From M55B127 sp035269185 (GTDB taxonomy: Bacteria; Bacillota; Halanaerobiia; Halanaerobiales; M55B127), in assembly GCA_964430875.1 (NCBI GenBank), contig CAYSHP010000005.1:1-64000 (forward strand): DNA of 64,000 nt, given 5' to 3'. Of the stretch, positions 62,958 through 64,000 are shown one piece after another (within the stretch, counting starts at the first letter, position 1; each line of letters starts with the position of its first letter). The notes below the pieces were generated by a model. That model searched no databases. It worked only from the letters and a program-made list of their open reading frames with translations, and was not told the DNA's origin. A program made the position numbers and the translations under genes.

Positions 62958-63706
62958 GATTTAGAGATTATCTATCCCTCTTGATGGTTATAATATTAGG
63001 CTTTATTATTTTTCAGGCTTTTACAGTCGGTAATGAAAATAGTTTAAGTATTCCCGAATTTGGAAAAGCTAATTTAGAAAACAGAGTTTCAGAAAACTAT
63101 ATTAATAAAAGTGTTAATACAGAAAATGAAAGTCTTACATTTAATGAAACAGAAAATCCCGAAAGTGGCTCAGCTAACTTTGTTACCTCAATCATTGCTA
63201 ATTACCGGGCTTTAGATACATTAGGAGAAGTAACCGTCTTATTTATTGCAGCGGCCGGTTTAGCTTTTGTGCTAGGAGGAAACCAAGAAAATTATGCCTT
63301 CAAAGATGATGCCTCATTTATTGTAAGAACTGGAGTTAAAATTATTTTTCCACTCATGTTCTTATTAGGTATCTATATAGTAGTTCACGGACATTTAACT
63401 CCTGGGGGAGGATTTCAAGGTGGAGCAGTTATTGCTACAGCTGTTTTATTAAAATTCTTAGCTTATAAGGATTACAAGTTAAACCATACTGGTTTATCTT
63501 TACTGGAAAGTTTTGCAGGTATTTCATTTTTATTAATCGGTTTAGTTGGACTTTTAACAAATGGTTCATTTTTGACTAACTTTTTAAATAATGGTACTTT
63601 AGGAACCCTCTTCTCTGCTGGAATAATTCCCGTTGTCTATATATTAATCGGGATTAAAGTAGGGGCTGAACTATCTGGTATCATCAGTAACTTAATAAAT
63701 GCATAA
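62954..63706 (+). CDS. mrpB: MbhE-MrpB fused antiporter subunit
   Basis: A 250-residue subunit. The first 110 residues hold two membrane spans with a polar loop as in MbhE (TLGEVTVLFIAAAG), and the rest is the MnhB domain (YIVVHGHLTPGGGFQGGAVIATA). GTG start, 4-bp overlap with the preceding gene. Confidence 0.88.
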   Translation: MRFRDYLSLLMVIILGFIIFQAFTVGNENSLSIPEFGKANLENRVSENYINKSVNTENESLTFNETENPESGSANFVTSIIANYRALDTLGEVTVLFIAAAGLAFVLGGNQENYAFKDDASFIVRTGVKIIFPLMFLLGIYIVVHGHLTPGGGFQGGAVIATAVLLKFLAYKDYKLNHTGLSLLESFAGISFLLIGLVGLLTNGSFLTNFLNNGTLGTLFSAGIIPVVYILIGIKVGAELSGIISNLINA

Positions 63707-63735
63707 ATTTCAATAACTAAAAAGGATGTGATACT

Positions 63736-64000
63736 TTGGCTTTTTTAAACCAATGGGCTTACCTTGGAGGTTCGATTATCTTAATTTTGATTGGTCTTTT
63801 TGGGGTATTGACCAGACGAAATTTAATAAAGATCGTTGTTAGTATCGGTATCATGGATACTGGCGTAAACCTCTTATTAGTCAGCTTAGGTTATATAAAT
63901 AACGGAATTGCTCCAATAATGACGCAAGCTAATGCAACTAACAGTTTAAATTTTGTAGACCCTTTACCACAGGCATTAGTACTTACTGCCATTGTTATCG
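63736..64000 (+). CDS. mrpC: Mrp antiporter subunit MrpC (partial)
   Basis: A NuoK-like subunit cut by the window end after 88 codons. Three spans are expected; GLFGVLTRRNLIKIVVSIGI and DPLPQALVLTAIVI are family blocks. TTG start at 63736 after AAAGGATGTGA. The ion-pumping MrpD/A-type subunits probably follow. Confidence 0.9.
   Translation, partial: MAFLNQWAYLGGSIILILIGLFGVLTRRNLIKIVVSIGIMDTGVNLLLVSLGYINNGIAPIMTQANATNSLNFVDPLPQALVLTAIVI

Overview
The window is a 64 kb, AT-rich (roughly 30% G+C by eye) chromosomal segment, almost fully coding, from an anaerobic low-GC bacterium. I infer an organism of the Halanaerobiales type (Halanaerobium or a relative): Gram-positive-like codon use and Shine-Dalgarno sequences sit beside signs of a diderm envelope. 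Solute-binding proteins have cleavable signal peptides but no lipobox cysteine, there is a YcbB/YcbK-type peptidoglycan pair, a SPOR-BcsB protein and a periplasmic UshA-type nucleotidase. A multisubunit Mrp/Mbh-type cation/proton antiporter fits a salt-adapted anaerobe. This assignment rests on gene content only. No rRNA, tRNA, CRISPR array or prophage was seen.

0-13 kb: a branched-chain-amino-acid-type (Liv) ABC importer lies downstream of a three-gene acyl-CoA operon (KAS III-like condensing enzyme, short-chain reductase, CoA-transferase). Next come a large MalT-like ATPase/TPR regulator with a C-terminal SARP-type winged helix plus BTAD domain, a small secreted protein, and a thiolase. The strongest find is here. 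Two tandem promoters of the acyl-CoA operon and the thiolase promoter each carry three TTGYAACT boxes about 11 bp apart, and in all three cases the last box stops exactly 9 nt before the -10. This is the known layout of SARP-activated promoters, so the regulator probably controls the whole set, which could interconvert a short-chain 3-hydroxy/3-keto acid and acetyl-CoA.

13-23.6 kb: cold-shock gene; an operon fetA-fetB-ycaQ-like-TM1266-like; a DUF4914-like P-loop protein; an IS200/IS605-type remnant that keeps an omega-RNA-like 3' end without tnpB; an L,D-transpeptidase/M15 pair like E. coli ycbB-ycbK; a membrane-anchored protein, a methyltransferase and a DUF456 protein.

23.7-39.6 kb: a one-directional island of ABC exporters (four systems) with a two-component system, a membrane alpha/beta hydrolase, a tocopherol-cyclase-like protein and a DUF523-DUF1722 protein. 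A terminator-like hairpin between the sensor kinase and the next ABC gene contains that gene's Shine-Dalgarno sequence.

39.7-51.4 kb: M23 peptidase, an unlisted 23-residue membrane peptide gene with its own promoter and terminator, DUF134 regulator, PlsC, GPH sugar transporter, orphan BMP binding protein, RlmD-type methyltransferase, then an operon of fructokinase, SPOR-BcsB protein and an NfrB-like glycosyltransferase whose catalytic motifs are all replaced.

51.6-64 kb: three-subunit molybdenum hydroxylase and an MFS transporter; CorA and MscS; UshA-LysM nucleotidase; a cupin; an ArsR regulator divergent from the mrp operon, with a near-identical 19-bp element over the -10 of both promoters. 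The window ends inside mrpC.
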